Source: Streptomyces longhuiensis (GTDB lineage Bacteria > Actinomycetota > Actinomycetes > Streptomycetales > Streptomycetaceae). Taken from it: DNA of 64,000 nucleotides. The notes beneath the pieces are model-generated. The model saw only the letters and a program-made list of their open reading frames with translations, had not been told where the DNA came from and did not search any database. The position numbers were made by a program, and so were the translations under genes. Of this stretch, positions 9,331 through 18,206 are shown one piece after another. The stretch spans positions 6,216,001-6,280,000 of the forward strand of contig NZ_CP085173.1 in NCBI RefSeq assembly GCF_020616555.1. Reading direction: 5' to 3'. Within the stretch, counting starts at the first letter, position 1; every line of letters begins with the position of its first letter.

Positions 9331-9363
9331 AGAGGGCCGGCTCCCTTCGGGGGCCGGCCCTCT
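9331..9363 (+). terminator. Hairpin after catalase
   Basis: A stem of 11 bp plus a GT wobble and three more pairs (9331-9345 with 9349-9363) closes on a TTC loop, 20 bp after the catalase stop. TCTTG follows. Confidence 0.85.
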
Positions 9364-9419
9364 TGTGCGCATCGCGCGAGGCCCCGGGTCCGAACTGCCC
9401 TGGGTCCGAACTGAAGGCC

Positions 9420-9821
9420 CTAACTCACGAGTGTCGTCGACCGGCGCCGGGCCGGGGCCCAGCAGCGGATGATGTCGCGGACCGACACGATGCCGACCGG
9501 CTCCTGGTCGTCGAGCACGATGAGATGCCGGAAGCCGCCGTGGGCCATGGCCTCGGCGGCCTCCTGGAGCGTCCACGCCGGGGCGGCGAAGACGACGTCG
9601 GTCGTGGTGTGGGTGCCGGCGATCTCGTGGTCCGGGTTCTGGCCGCGGCCGAGTGAGTTGAGGATGTCGCGCTCGGTCAGAATGCCGATTCCGCAGGTGT
9701 CGGGGTCGAGGACGACCGCCGCGCCGACGCGGCGCTCGGACATCAGTCGGGCCGACCTGCGCAGCGTGTGGGCGGGGCCGATGGTGAGGACCATCGTGCT
9801 CATGGCGTCGCGGACGAGCAT
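9420..9821 (-). CDS. CBS-domain pair protein
   Basis: A 133-residue protein consisting of two tandem CBS motifs (about residues 5-60 and 75-128), each with the G-I-[LV]-[ST]-x-R-D-I ending (G-I-L-T-E-R-D-I and G-I-V-S-V-R-D-I). Stand-alone CBS pairs bind adenine nucleotides or similar ligands and modulate partner proteins; the ligand and partner are unknown. A strong AAGGAGG ribosome binding site precedes the ATG. It is monocistronic, between catalase (convergent) and hisN. Confidence 0.9.
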   Translation of the reverse strand: MLVRDAMSTMVLTIGPAHTLRRSARLMSERRVGAAVVLDPDTCGIGILTERDILNSLGRGQNPDHEIAGTHTTTDVVFAAPAWTLQEAAEAMAHGGFRHLIVLDDQEPVGIVSVRDIIRCWAPARRRSTTLVS

Positions 9822-9982
9822 GGGCGTGAGCCACCTCCTTGGTGAATCCGCGACCTCCGGGATGCCGAAGGATTGCCTCCGGTCCCGACCTGGAGAACGG
9901 ATTCACAAGTTCACAAGTGGGGGGACTCTCAGAGTCGCAGCCGTTCGGGCCGTCAACAAGGGGGCGCGGAAGGTCCGTTGTG

Positions 9983-10012
9983 CCGCTACGGTGCTTCCGC
10001 ACGCCGTAGCGG
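9983..10012 (-). terminator. Hairpin after hisN
   Basis: CCGCTACGG (9983-9991) pairs with CCGTAGCGG (10004-10012), with additional TGC/GCA pairing towards a TTCC loop, 9 bp past the hisN stop. Confidence 0.7.
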
Positions 10013-10020
10013 CGGGACGC

Positions 10021-10815
10021 TCACGTCTGCAGGTAGCTCAGCAGCTCGCCGTGGAGCAGGCCGTTCGACGCCGCCGCGTTGCCGCTGTGCGGGCCGTGGC
10101 GCCCGTCGAGGCCGGTGAAGACGCCGCCCGCCTCCGTCACGATGATCGCGTTCGCCGCCATGTCCCACAGCGAGAGCTCCGGCTCCGCCGCCATGTCGAC
10201 CGAGCCCTCGGCGACCATCATGTACGGCCAGAAGTCGCCGTAACCGCGCGTGCGCCACACCGCGCGCGTGAGGTCGAGGAAGCCGTCGAGCCGGCCCTGC
10301 TCCTCCCAGCCGCTCAGCGAGGAGTAGGCGAAGGACGCGTCCGCGAGGCGCCCGACCTTCGAGACGTGCAGGCGCGAGGCCGACGTCAGGCTGCGGCCCG
10401 TGTAGGCGCCCGCGCCCTTCGCCGCCCACCAGCGGCGGCCGAGCGCCGGCGCGGAGACGACGCCGACCACCGGCTGGTAGCCGCCCTCGCCCGCCTCCAT
10501 CAGCGAGATGAGCGTCGCCCAGACCGGCACGCCGCGCACATAGTTCTTGGTGCCGTCGATCGGGTCGACGACCCAGCGGCGCGGGCCCGTGCCCTCGATC
10601 CCGTACTCCTCGCCGAGGATCGCGTCCCGCGGCCTTGCCCGCTTGAGCTGACCGCGGATGAGCTCCTCCGCGGCCTTGTCGGCCTCGCTCACCGGCGTCA
10701 TGTCCGGCTTGGTCTCGACCTTGAGGTCGAGGGCCTTGAACCGGTCCATGGTCGCCGCGTCGGCGGCGTCCGCGAGGACGTGGGCGAGACGCAGATCATC
10801 GTGATAGTCGGACAT
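10021..10815 (-). CDS. hisN: Histidinol-phosphatase (inositol monophosphatase family)
   Basis: A 264-residue Mg-dependent phosphatase of the IMPase fold, the actinobacterial type that performs the histidinol-phosphate dephosphorylation step of histidine biosynthesis. Metal-binding motifs are present: G-E-E-Y-G, then [12 protein letters not shown], and later [19 protein letters not shown][YF] and the gene length match characterised HisN better than general inositol phosphatases, but substrate choice within this family is hard to judge from sequence. Divergent from the TetR gene across 140 bp. Confidence 0.85.
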   Translation of the reverse strand: MSDYHDDLRLAHVLADAADAATMDRFKALDLKVETKPDMTPVSEADKAAEELIRGQLKRARPRDAILGEEYGIEGTGPRRWVVDPIDGTKNYVRGVPVWATLISLMEAGEGGYQPVVGVVSAPALGRRWWAAKGAGAYTGRSLTSASRLHVSKVGRLADASFAYSSLSGWEEQGRLDGFLDLTRAVWRTRGYGDFWPYMMVAEGSVDMAAEPELSLWDMAANAIIVTEAGGVFTGLDGRHGPHSGNAAASNGLLHGELLSYLQT

Positions 10816-10955
10816 GGGTGAACAGTATCGATCGAGGTCGGTCCGGGGCCACAGGGCGCAGGGTCCGGCGGCCCGCGAGGGCTATTGACAGGGCACACGG
10901 GCGCGTCAACCCTGGCGGTTGAGCCGCTACGGCGCCACGGCGTGGGGAGGCGACG

Positions 10956-11555
10956 ATGCCCACAGCACGGGAGTCCTTGCTCGACGCGGCCGGTACGGCG
11001 CTGGCCGGGCGCCCCTGGCCCCTGGTGCGGATGATCGACGTGGCGGCCGTCGCCGGGGTGTCCCGGCAGACCCTCTACAACGAGTTCGGTACCAAGGACG
11101 GGCTCGCGCGCGCCCTGGTCCGGCGCGAGGCCGACGCCTATCTGGCCGGCGTCGACAGAGTCCTGAAGGAGGCCGGGATCGAGGCCGTCGCCGAGTGGAC
11201 CGTCACGGCGGCCGGCTCCAGCGCACTCGTACGGGCCGTGCTCACCGGCTGCTGGGGCGAGCGGCTGCCGGCGCCGGTGCCCGGCGGGGTGCCCTCGTCG
11301 TCCCCCGTGCCCGCACAGCGGCGGGCCGACGGGCCGCTCCCCGGCCCCGGCGACCTGGTGAGGCTGGTCCGCGAGCGGGCCGAGGCCGCGCTCCGTTCGG
11401 CGGGGCGGCCGCGGGCGGAGGCGGACCGGCTGGCCCGCGACTGCGAGCTGGCCGTCCGGCTCGCCCTGTCCTGTCTGCTCGCCCCCGTCGGCGAGGGCGG
11501 CGTCACGCGCCTCGTGCGGGACGCGCTGACACCTCACCGGCGACGAACAGGGTGA
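10956..11555 (+). CDS. TetR-family transcriptional regulator
   Basis: A 199-residue protein with an N-terminal TetR helix-turn-helix (about residues 6-55), ending in the typical V-S-R-Q-T-L-Y-N-E-F-G-T-K-D recognition helix. A GGGGAGG ribosome binding site precedes the ATG. The C-terminal ligand domain is Ala/Arg/Pro-rich and not informative. It is divergent from hisN and followed, in the opposite direction, by the SugE-type exporter gene. Either could be a target; the sequence does not decide. Confidence 0.88.
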   Translation: MPTARESLLDAAGTALAGRPWPLVRMIDVAAVAGVSRQTLYNEFGTKDGLARALVRREADAYLAGVDRVLKEAGIEAVAEWTVTAAGSSALVRAVLTGCWGERLPAPVPGGVPSSSPVPAQRRADGPLPGPGDLVRLVRERAEAALRSAGRPRAEADRLARDCELAVRLALSCLLAPVGEGGVTRLVRDALTPHRRRTG

Positions 11556-11617
11556 ACGGCCCGCAGGAGAGGCCGTGTTGAGGCCGCGCGGCCCCGCGAG
11601 TGCCGCCGGCCGTCAGC

Positions 11618-11941
11618 TCAGTGCGCCGAGCCCGACAGCTGAAGCCCGATCACGCCGACGATCACGAACGAGATCGAGACGAGTTTGAGGGTGGAGACCA
11701 GGTCGTCGAGGAAGACCATGCCGTAGATCGCGGTGCCCGCGGCGCCGATGCCCGTCCACACCGCGTACGCGGGACCCACGTCGAGCTTGCGCAGGGCGAG
11801 CGTGAGGAGGCCGAAGCTGCCGAGGGCGAAGCACGAGAACGCGATCGTCGGCCAGAGCCGGGTGAAGCCGTGCGAGAGCTTCAGGCAGACCGCGAAGCCG
11901 GTCTCGAGAATCCCCGCCACGATGACCAGCAGCCACGCCAT
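11618..11941 (-). CDS. sugE: Small multidrug resistance family protein, SugE/Gdx type
   Basis: A 107-residue membrane protein with four helices. The SMR signature is present, with the essential Glu13 in helix 1 (A-G-I-L-E-T). The SugE rather than EmrE form is indicated by the K-L-S-H-G-F-T-R-L-W-P-T stretch and A-Y-A-V-W-T-G-I-G-A. SugE/Gdx proteins are dimeric guanidinium/H+ antiporters. The ATG at 11941 begins the conserved M-A-W sequence. I could not establish a guanidine riboswitch in the 120-nt leader. Confidence 0.85.
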   Translation of the reverse strand: MAWLLVIVAGILETGFAVCLKLSHGFTRLWPTIAFSCFALGSFGLLTLALRKLDVGPAYAVWTGIGAAGTAIYGMVFLDDLVSTLKLVSISFVIVGVIGLQLSGSAH

Positions 11942-12058
11942 GTGCTTGCCTCCAGCATCTTCGACTTCCGTGACCGCTTCGTACGGTTTCGATCTTGCGT
12001 CCGGCTTGGGTGCGATTATGCACTTACCGTCGCGGGGCGGTCGCAAACAACGCTGAGG

Positions 12059-13069
12059 TCAGTCGCCCTCGCGTCGTTCCCTCGTGGCGAGCAGCCGCCG
12101 CAGTGAGTACAGACGCGTGGGATCGGCGTGTCCCTGAGTGACCCACTCGTCGAGCGCGCAGTCCGGCTCGTCGTGGCTGCACGCGCGCGGACAGTTCTCC
12201 GTGCCCGGCTCCAGGTCGGGGAAGGCGTGGATGACGCGGGACGGGTCGACGTAGTGCAGGCCGAAGGAGCGCACGCCCGGGGTGTCGATCACCCAGCCGT
12301 TGTCGTCGGGCAGGGGCAGCGCGAGCGCGGACGTCGTGGTGTGCCGGCCGCGGCCGGTGACCGCGTTGACATGGCCCGTCGTACGCCGGCTGCCCTTCGG
12401 CACCAGCGCGTTCACCAGCGTCGTCTTGCCGACGCCGGAGTGGCCGACGAACACGGTGATCTTGCCGTCGAGCTGCTCGCGCACCCGCGACACCGCGGCC
12501 CCGCTCTCCAGCTCGTCCCGGCTGGTGACGACGTAGGGGACGCCCAACGCCCCGTACAGGTCCAGGAGTTTGTCCGGCGGGTCGAGGTCCGACTTGGTCA
12601 GGACGAGGAGGGGGGAGAGGCCGCTGTCGTACGCGGCGACGAGGCAGCGGTCGATCATGCGCGGGCGCGGCTCGGGGTCCGCGAGGGCCGTGACGATGGC
12701 GAGCTGGTCGGCGTTGGCGACGACCACGCGCTCGTACGGGTCGTCGTCGTCGGCGGTGCGGCGCAGGACGGACGTGCGCTCCCCGATGCGGACGATGCGC
12801 GCGAGGGTGTCCTTCTTGCCGGACAGATCCCCGACGACGGAGACCTGGTCGCCGACCACGGCCGCCTTGCGGCCCAGCTCGCGGGCCTTCATCGCGGTGA
12901 CGGGGATGTCGTCGATGAGGACGGTGAGGCGTCCCCGGTCCACGGTCAGGACCATGCCGTCGGCGGCGTCCTCGTGCTTCGGGCGGATGTTCGTGCGGGG
13001 GCGGTTGCCCTTGCGGTTGGGGCGGACGCGGATGTCGTCCTCGTCGGGGTTCTTGCCGTAGCGGCGCAT
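12059..13069 (-). CDS. rsgA: Ribosome small-subunit-dependent GTPase
   Basis: A 336-residue circularly permuted GTPase that acts late in 30S subunit maturation. Layout: Lys/Arg-rich N-terminus, OB-fold (about residues 35-95), then permuted G motifs, with T-K-S-D before the P loop G-H-S-G-V-G-K-T-T and D-T-P-G-V after it. The C-terminal zinc knuckle reads C-P-R-A-C-S-H-D-E-P-D-C. It is 16 bp downstream of aroA on the same strand, so the two form an operon, an arrangement common in actinobacteria. Confidence 0.93.
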   Translation of the reverse strand: MRRYGKNPDEDDIRVRPNRKGNRPRTNIRPKHEDAADGMVLTVDRGRLTVLIDDIPVTAMKARELGRKAAVVGDQVSVVGDLSGKKDTLARIVRIGERTSVLRRTADDDDPYERVVVANADQLAIVTALADPEPRPRMIDRCLVAAYDSGLSPLLVLTKSDLDPPDKLLDLYGALGVPYVVTSRDELESGAAVSRVREQLDGKITVFVGHSGVGKTTLVNALVPKGSRRTTGHVNAVTGRGRHTTTSALALPLPDDNGWVIDTPGVRSFGLHYVDPSRVIHAFPDLEPGTENCPRACSHDEPDCALDEWVTQGHADPTRLYSLRRLLATRERREGD

Positions 13070-13085
13070 GATCTCGATCCGCCCG

Positions 13086-14402
13086 TCAGTTCCCCAGCAT
13101 CCCGGCCCACAGGTCGGGGAAGTCGGGCAGGGTCTTGGCGGTCGTCCCCACGTTCTCGATCTCCACGCCCGGCACGGCGAGGCCGATGATCGCGCCCGCG
13201 GTGGCCATACGGTGGTCGTCGTACGTGTGGAAGATCCCGCCGTGCAGGCGGCGCGGCCGGATGTGCAGGCCGTCGGCGGTCTCGGTGACGTCGCCGCCGA
13301 GCTCGTTGATCTCCTTGGTGAGCGCGGCCAGGCGGTCCGTCTCGTGCAGACGCAGGTGCGCCACGCCCCGCAGCGTGGAGGGGGAGTCGGCGAGGGCCGC
13401 GACGGCCGCGATGCCGGGCGTGAGTTCCCCGACCTCGCTCAGGTCCACGTCGATGCCGTGGATCGAGCCGGAACCGGTGAACTCGAGCCCCTGCTCGGTC
13501 AGTTCGCAGGAGCCGCCCATCAGCGTGAAGATCTCGCGCAGCCTGTCGCCGGGCTGCGTCGTGCGCTCCGGCCAGTCGGGGACGACGACCTTGCCGCCGG
13601 TGACGAGGGCCGCGGCCAGGAACGGCTGGGCGTTCGACAGGTCGGGCTCGACGGTCAGGTCGCGGCCGAGCAGGGCGCCCGACGTGACCCGCCAGACGTT
13701 CGGCTCGCCGCCGGACTCCGGGGTGTCGACCTGGGCACCGACCGTGCGCAGCATGTCGACGGTCATCCGGATGTGCGGCATTGAGGGCAGCGGGCCGCCG
13801 ACGTGGCGCACCTCCACCCCCTGGTTGAAGCGCGGCGCGGACAGCAGGAGGGCGCTGACGAACTGCGACGACGAGGACGCGTCGATCTCGACCCGGCCGC
13901 CGTCGAGGGCGCCGGTGCCGTGCACGGTCATCGGGAGCGAGCCGCGGCTGTCGTCGTCGATCCGGGCGCCGAGCACGCGCAGCGCGTCGATCACGCCGTT
14001 CAGCGGCCGCTCGTACGAACGGGGGTCGCCGTCGAAGCGCACCGGGCCGTCGGCGAGCGCCGCGACCGGGGGCAGGAAGCGCATCACCGTACCGGCGTTG
14101 CCCACGTCGACCGTGGCCGGGCCGCGCAGCCCCGAGGGGATCACGCGCCAGGCCTCGCCGGAACCGTCCGGGCCCACGCCCTCCTCGATGCCGACGCCCA
14201 TGGCGCGCAGGGCGGCCGCCATCAGGAGCGTGTCGCGCGAGCGCAGCGGGCGGCGCAGCCAGCCCGGCTCGGCGGCGAGCGCGGCCAGGACGAGCGCGCG
14301 GTTGGTGACCGACTTCGACCCCGGCACATGGACCGTCGCGAAGACGGGGCCGCTCGCGTGCGGGGCGGGCCAGAGGGAGGTGTGCGCGGGGATTTCGGTC
14401 AT
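13086..14402 (-). CDS. aroA: 3-phosphoshikimate 1-carboxyvinyltransferase (EPSP synthase)
   Basis: A 438-residue enzyme of the shikimate pathway that joins PEP and shikimate-3-phosphate. Visible motifs: [10 protein letters not shown] near residue 28 (S3P binding), [10 protein letters not shown] (PEP site; the class I consensus is G-N-A-G-T-A-M-R-P-L), and D-D-H-R-M-A-T near the C terminus. It is the first gene of the aroA-rsgA operon. Streptomyces has other shikimate genes elsewhere; none is adjacent here. Confidence 0.95.
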   Translation of the reverse strand: MTEIPAHTSLWPAPHASGPVFATVHVPGSKSVTNRALVLAALAAEPGWLRRPLRSRDTLLMAAALRAMGVGIEEGVGPDGSGEAWRVIPSGLRGPATVDVGNAGTVMRFLPPVAALADGPVRFDGDPRSYERPLNGVIDALRVLGARIDDDSRGSLPMTVHGTGALDGGRVEIDASSSSQFVSALLLSAPRFNQGVEVRHVGGPLPSMPHIRMTVDMLRTVGAQVDTPESGGEPNVWRVTSGALLGRDLTVEPDLSNAQPFLAAALVTGGKVVVPDWPERTTQPGDRLREIFTLMGGSCELTEQGLEFTGSGSIHGIDVDLSEVGELTPGIAAVAALADSPSTLRGVAHLRLHETDRLAALTKEINELGGDVTETADGLHIRPRRLHGGIFHTYDDHRMATAGAIIGLAVPGVEIENVGTTAKTLPDFPDLWAGMLGN

Positions 14403-14458
14403 GCCTTTACTTTAGTGGGCTCAGGCGATCGGGCCGGATCACGAGCCCCCACCCGGGG

Positions 14459-15181
14459 TCAGAGTCCCAGCAGCCAGCGGCCCCCGCCGAGCAGTGAGCA
14501 CAGTGAGACGGCGTGGAAGAAGAACAGCCACATCCCGGCCGGCACGTGCGTGAGCCGTGACAGCTGGTCCGCGTCCGAATCACCGGCCCCGCCCCGCCTG
14601 CGCTTGCTCTGCAGCTCGAACGCGGGCCGTACGCCGCCCAGGAGCAGGAACCACACCACGACGTACGCGAAGGCGGCCTGCACCTGCGGTCCCGCCAGCC
14701 AGGACACGAGCACGAAGGTGCCGCCGGTCAGGATCACGGTCAGCGCGCCGTACGCGTTCCTGATCATCACGAGCAGCGCCACGAGCAGGGCCGTGGCCAG
14801 CCACAGGAGGGCCGTGATGTGTCCCGCGGCGAGCAGCGCGGCGCCGCCGAGGCCGAGGAGCGGGGGAGCGGTGTAGCCGGCGGCCGCGGTCAGGATCATG
14901 CCGAGGCCCGACGGCTTGCCGCGGCTGACGGTGAGGCCGCTGGTGTCGGAGTGCAGCCTGATGCCGTCGAGACGGCGCCCGCTGAGCAGGGCCACGATGC
15001 CGTGCCCGCCCTCGTGGGCGATGGTGATCGCGTTGCGGGCGAGCCGCCATATGGAGTGGGGGACGACCGCGGCGAGCGCGACCGCCGCTGTGGCGAACAC
15101 CACCCACTGGTCGGGGTCGGACTGGCTGCCGAAGACCCGGTCCCACAGGTCGGCGGCGCCGGTACTCGCGGTGACGTACAT
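14459..15181 (-). CDS. M50-type membrane metalloprotease-like protein
   Basis: A 240-residue integral membrane protein with about six helices. A zinc-binding H-E-G-G-H (residues 56-60) sits in a hydrophobic segment, as in the M50B peptidase-like family of actinobacteria; the second motif of classical site-2 proteases (N-P-D-G) is not obvious, so proteolytic activity is inferred only. The ATG at 15181 was chosen as the first Met with family-like sequence after it. It is divergent from the SRAP gene with only 49 bp between the starts, so the promoters must overlap or lie inside the genes. Confidence 0.82.
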   Translation of the reverse strand: MYVTASTGAADLWDRVFGSQSDPDQWVVFATAAVALAAVVPHSIWRLARNAITIAHEGGHGIVALLSGRRLDGIRLHSDTSGLTVSRGKPSGLGMILTAAAGYTAPPLLGLGGAALLAAGHITALLWLATALLVALLVMIRNAYGALTVILTGGTFVLVSWLAGPQVQAAFAYVVVWFLLLGGVRPAFELQSKRRRGGAGDSDADQLSRLTHVPAGMWLFFFHAVSLCSLLGGGRWLLGL

Positions 15182-15230
15182 GGTTGGAGCGGCTCCCTCT
15201 GGCGGGCCAGTATCTGGCACTGTGGCACGT

Positions 15231-16046
15231 ATGTGCGGACGGTATGCATCGAGTCGTAGGCCCGAGGATCTCGCAGGAATCTTTGAGATCCAGAAGTGGG
15301 AGCCCGAGGAGACCCTCGCGCCCGACTTCAACGTGGCCCCGACCAAGGAGGTCTACGCGGTACTCGACCGCCCTGTGAAGGACGCCGCCGACCGGAATCC
15401 GGTTCGCCAGCTGCGCACTCTCAAGTGGGGCCTCGTGCCGTCGTGGTCGAAGACCCCCGAGGGCGGCGCCCGGATGATCAACGCCCGCGCCGAGACGGTG
15501 TCCGAGAAGCCCTCGTACCGCCGCGCCTTCTCCAGCCGCCGTTGCATCCTGCCCGCCGACGGCTACTACGAGTGGGTCACCGGGGTCGGCGAGCGCGACC
15601 TGGAGGTCGAGGGCAAGAAGAAGCGGCCGCGCAAGCAGCCCTACTTCGTCACGCCGGCCGACGGCTCCGTCTTCGCGATGGCGGGCCTGTACGAGTTCTG
15701 GCGCGACCGCACCCTGCCCGACGAGCACCCCCTCGCCTGGTGGGTGACCTGCACCGTCATCACCACCGAGGCGGAGACCGCGCCGCTCGCCGTCGCGCCC
15801 GACGAGGGGCCGCGCTCGCTCTTCGACATCCACCCCCGGATGCCGCTCATGCTCACGCCGGACCGGTGGGACGCCTGGCTCGACCCGGCCCGCACCGACG
15901 TCGACGACCTGAAGTCCCTGCTCGCGCCGCCGCCGGAGGGCCTGATGCGGGCGTACCCCGTGTCGACGTCGGTCAGCAACGTGCGCAACAACGGCCCGGA
16001 GCTGCTCAAGGAGCTGGAGGGGCCCGAGGAGGGCACACTCTTCTGA
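15231..16046 (+). CDS. SOS response-associated peptidase (SRAP; HMCES/YedK family)
   Basis: A 271-residue protein of the SRAP family, which protects abasic sites in single-stranded DNA by forming a thiazolidine crosslink through Cys2. The catalytic set is intact: M-C-G-R at the start (Cys2), F-N-V-A-P-T, D-G-Y-Y-E-W and I-H-P-R-M-P. The ATG at 15231 is fixed by the need for Cys2 next to the removed Met. The hydrolase gene begins 1 bp after its stop, so the two are co-transcribed. Confidence 0.93.
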   Translation: MCGRYASSRRPEDLAGIFEIQKWEPEETLAPDFNVAPTKEVYAVLDRPVKDAADRNPVRQLRTLKWGLVPSWSKTPEGGARMINARAETVSEKPSYRRAFSSRRCILPADGYYEWVTGVGERDLEVEGKKKRPRKQPYFVTPADGSVFAMAGLYEFWRDRTLPDEHPLAWWVTCTVITTEAETAPLAVAPDEGPRSLFDIHPRMPLMLTPDRWDAWLDPARTDVDDLKSLLAPPPEGLMRAYPVSTSVSNVRNNGPELLKELEGPEEGTLF

Positions 16047-16047
16047 C

Positions 16048-16725
16048 GTGACCAAGAACACGACCACGAACGCCGCCGAGCCCACCGCCAGGACCGAGAC
16101 CGTGGAGACCGGCGCGGGCGAAGCGCGCATCACCTGGCATCCGGCCCCCGCCAATAAGGCCCGGCTCGTCCTGGCCCTCAGCCATGGCGCCGGTGGCGGC
16201 ATCGAGGCGCGTGACCTGAAGGCCGTCGCCGCCGAGCTGCCCGCCCACGGTGTCACCGTCGCCCTCGTCGAGCAGCCGTGGCGGGTGGCCGGCAAGAAGG
16301 TGGCACCCGCACCGAAGACCCTGGACGTCGGCTGGCGCGGGGTGTGGCCCGCCCTGGAGGAACCGGGGCTGCCGGTCGCCTCCGGCGGGCGCAGCGCGGG
16401 CGCGCGCGTGGCGTGCCGCACGGCGCAGGAGCTCGGCGCGGCCGCCGTCCTCGCCCTGAGCTTCCCGCTCCACCCGCCGGGCCGCCCCGAGAAGTCCCGC
16501 GCCGACGAACTGCTCGGCGCCGGGGTCCCCACCCTCGTCGTCCAGGGCGGCAACGACCCCTTCGGCAAGCCCGCCGAATTCCCCGGCTCCACCGCGTACG
16601 AGCTCGTCGAAATCCCTTACGGGGACCACGGGTTCGCGGTGCCGAAGCGGGCGGACATCGGCCAGGACGAGGCCCTCGCGCTCATCGTGGACGCCGTCGT
16701 GAAGTGGGCCGGATCACTCGCGTGA
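16048..16725 (+). CDS. Alpha/beta-hydrolase family protein (KANL3/Tex30-like)
   Basis: A 225-residue cytoplasmic protein. A-L-S-H-G-A-G-G-G resembles the oxyanion strand-loop of dienelactone-hydrolase-like enzymes, and S-G-G-R-S-A-G-A is the nucleophile elbow (G-x-S-x-G form G-R-S-A-G). A later Asp and G-D-H-G-F supply the rest of a triad. GTG at 16048 starts one base after the SRAP stop. No substrate can be named; co-transcription with a DNA-repair gene is the only clue. Confidence 0.8.
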   Translation: MTKNTTTNAAEPTARTETVETGAGEARITWHPAPANKARLVLALSHGAGGGIEARDLKAVAAELPAHGVTVALVEQPWRVAGKKVAPAPKTLDVGWRGVWPALEEPGLPVASGGRSAGARVACRTAQELGAAAVLALSFPLHPPGRPEKSRADELLGAGVPTLVVQGGNDPFGKPAEFPGSTAYELVEIPYGDHGFAVPKRADIGQDEALALIVDAVVKWAGSLA

Positions 16726-16730
16726 CCCCC

Positions 16731-16758
16731 GGGAATGTTGGGGCCCGGACGTCTGTTG
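16731..16758 (+). promoter_or_regulatory. Sigma-R-dependent promoter of sigR
   Basis: GGGAAT (16731-16736), exactly 18 bp, then GTTG (16755-16758). This matches the Streptomyces sigma-R consensus GGAAT-N18-GTT and gives positive autoregulation of sigR, as published for S. coelicolor. It begins just 6 bp after the hydrolase stop codon. The region 16726-17030 otherwise holds the coding extension of the long SigR isoform (ATG at 16845). Confidence 0.9.
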
Positions 16759-17030
16759 TCCGGAACAGACGGTACGAGAGTGCTGTCGAAGACTTGCGAG
16801 AAGTCACGAGTTGTCACGAGTGCTGACGAGAGGAAGTCCGCCGCATGGGTTCGACCATCTGCCCGAGCCGCAGCAGCGCCGCTGACCTGGAGTGGAGCGT
16901 GCTGCACGCGGCGAAGACCGCCCCCGTTCGGACGGCGGGCGGAGCTGATCGCCAGGCCGCTCCTACCGAGGGTCGTCTATTCTCCGATTCGAGTGGGGTC
17001 TCCTTCGGCCCCGCCACGTCGTTGGAGGAG

Positions 17031-17696
17031 GTGGGTCCGGTCACTGGCACCGACGCAGGGACCGAACACGGGCAGGCGGAAGAGCCCGAGGAGACCGCCG
17101 CGGAGCGCAGTCTGCGCTTCGAGCGTGACGCGCTCACGTTCCTCGACCAGATGTACTCGGCCGCGCTGCGCATGACGCGCAATCCGGCCGACGCCGAGGA
17201 CCTGGTGCAGGAGACCTACGCGAAGGCGTACGCGTCGTTCCACCAGTTCCGCGAGGGCACGAACCTCAAGGCGTGGCTGTACCGCATCCTCACGAACACC
17301 TTCATCAACTCGTACCGCAAGAAGCAGCGCGAGCCCCAGCGCAGTGCCGCCGAGGAGATCGAGGACTGGCAGCTGGCGCGTGCCGAGTCGCACATGTCGA
17401 CCGGCCTGCGGTCCGCCGAGTCGCAGGCGCTCGACCACCTGCCCGACTCGGACGTGAAGTCGGCGCTCCAGGCGATCCCCGAGGAGTTCCGTATCGCGGT
17501 CTATCTCGCCGACGTAGAGGGCTTTGCGTACAAGGAGATCGCGGACATCATGGGGACACCCATCGGGACGGTGATGTCCCGGCTCCACCGGGGCCGTCGC
17601 CAGCTGCGCGGCATGCTCGAGGACTACGCCCGCGACCGCGGACTGGTCCCGGCCGGCGCCGGAGAGTCGAACGAAGCGAAAGGCTCGGGCTCATGA
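17031..17696 (+). CDS. sigR: ECF RNA polymerase sigma factor SigR (thiol-oxidative stress)
   Basis: A 221-residue ECF sigma factor from GTG 17031, with region 2 (about 30-100) and region 4 (about 135-195) and very close overall match to S. coelicolor SigR. It directs thioredoxin, mycothiol and other redox genes. The frame is open further upstream to an ATG at 16845, giving a 283-residue form that begins after the sigma-R promoter; an unstable stress-induced long isoform (sigma-R-prime) of about this length is published for S. coelicolor. GGAGGAG abuts the GTG closely, so the exact short start is uncertain. Its TGA overlaps the rsrA ATG by four bases. Confidence 0.93.
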   Translation: MGPVTGTDAGTEHGQAEEPEETAAERSLRFERDALTFLDQMYSAALRMTRNPADAEDLVQETYAKAYASFHQFREGTNLKAWLYRILTNTFINSYRKKQREPQRSAAEEIEDWQLARAESHMSTGLRSAESQALDHLPDSDVKSALQAIPEEFRIAVYLADVEGFAYKEIADIMGTPIGTVMSRLHRGRRQLRGMLEDYARDRGLVPAGAGESNEAKGSGS

Positions 17697-18004
17697 GCTG
17701 CGGAGAGCCGCACGAGACGGATTGCAGTGAAGTCCTCGACCATCTCTACGAGTTCCTCGATCACGAGATGCCGGACAGCGACTGCACGAAGTTCGAGACG
17801 CACTTCGAGGAGTGCTCTCCGTGCCTCGAGAAGTACGGCCTCGAGCAGGCCGTGAAGAAGCTGGTCAAGCGCTGCTGCGGCCAGGACGACGTACCGAGCG
17901 ACCTGCGGTCGAAGGTCATGGGCCGCATCGACCTGATCCGGTCGGGGCAGGCCGTGCCCGACCAGGACGTGACGGCGTCGGCTCCCAAGCTGCGGGAGGC
18001 CTGA
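17693..18004 (+). CDS. rsrA: Zinc-binding redox-sensitive anti-sigma factor RsrA
   Basis: A 103-residue ZAS-family anti-sigma factor that holds SigR inactive until disulfide stress expels its zinc. All seven cysteines of the S. coelicolor protein are at the same positions: 3, 11, 31, 41, 44, 61 and 62, and the motif H37-x3-C41-x2-C44 is intact. The ATG overlaps the sigR stop (ATGA), giving coupled, roughly stoichiometric translation. A terminator follows. Confidence 0.96.
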   Translation: MSCGEPHETDCSEVLDHLYEFLDHEMPDSDCTKFETHFEECSPCLEKYGLEQAVKKLVKRCCGQDDVPSDLRSKVMGRIDLIRSGQAVPDQDVTASAPKLREA

Positions 18005-18034
18005 GGCCACGGCCGCGAGGCCGAGCGGTGATGA

Positions 18035-18066
18035 GCGGGACGTGACGGCGCTACGTCACGTCCCGC
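18035..18066 (+). terminator. Hairpin after sigR-rsrA
   Basis: A 13-bp perfect inverted repeat (18035-18047 with 18054-18066) with a 6-nt loop, 31 bp after the rsrA stop. Confidence 0.85.
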
Positions 18067-18206
18067 CGCCGTTGCCCGCCCCCGTCACCCGAATGTGCTA
18101 ATCCCCCGTCGGGTGGCCCGGGGAATCCTCGCGATGCCGCCCGCGCGCCCTGCCCACCGCTCTATCCTCCGGAACCTGAAGCGGGATCACGGGGAGGGGG
18201 GTCGGT

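Noticed and set aside
11942..12058. Possible guanidine-III riboswitch in the sugE leader (words CCGGACG, CCGTAC, CGGTCA in order on the minus strand)
   Set aside because: The order is suggestive, but the pairing expected for that pseudoknot (second strand after CGGTCA) could not be laid out. A covariance-model search would decide.
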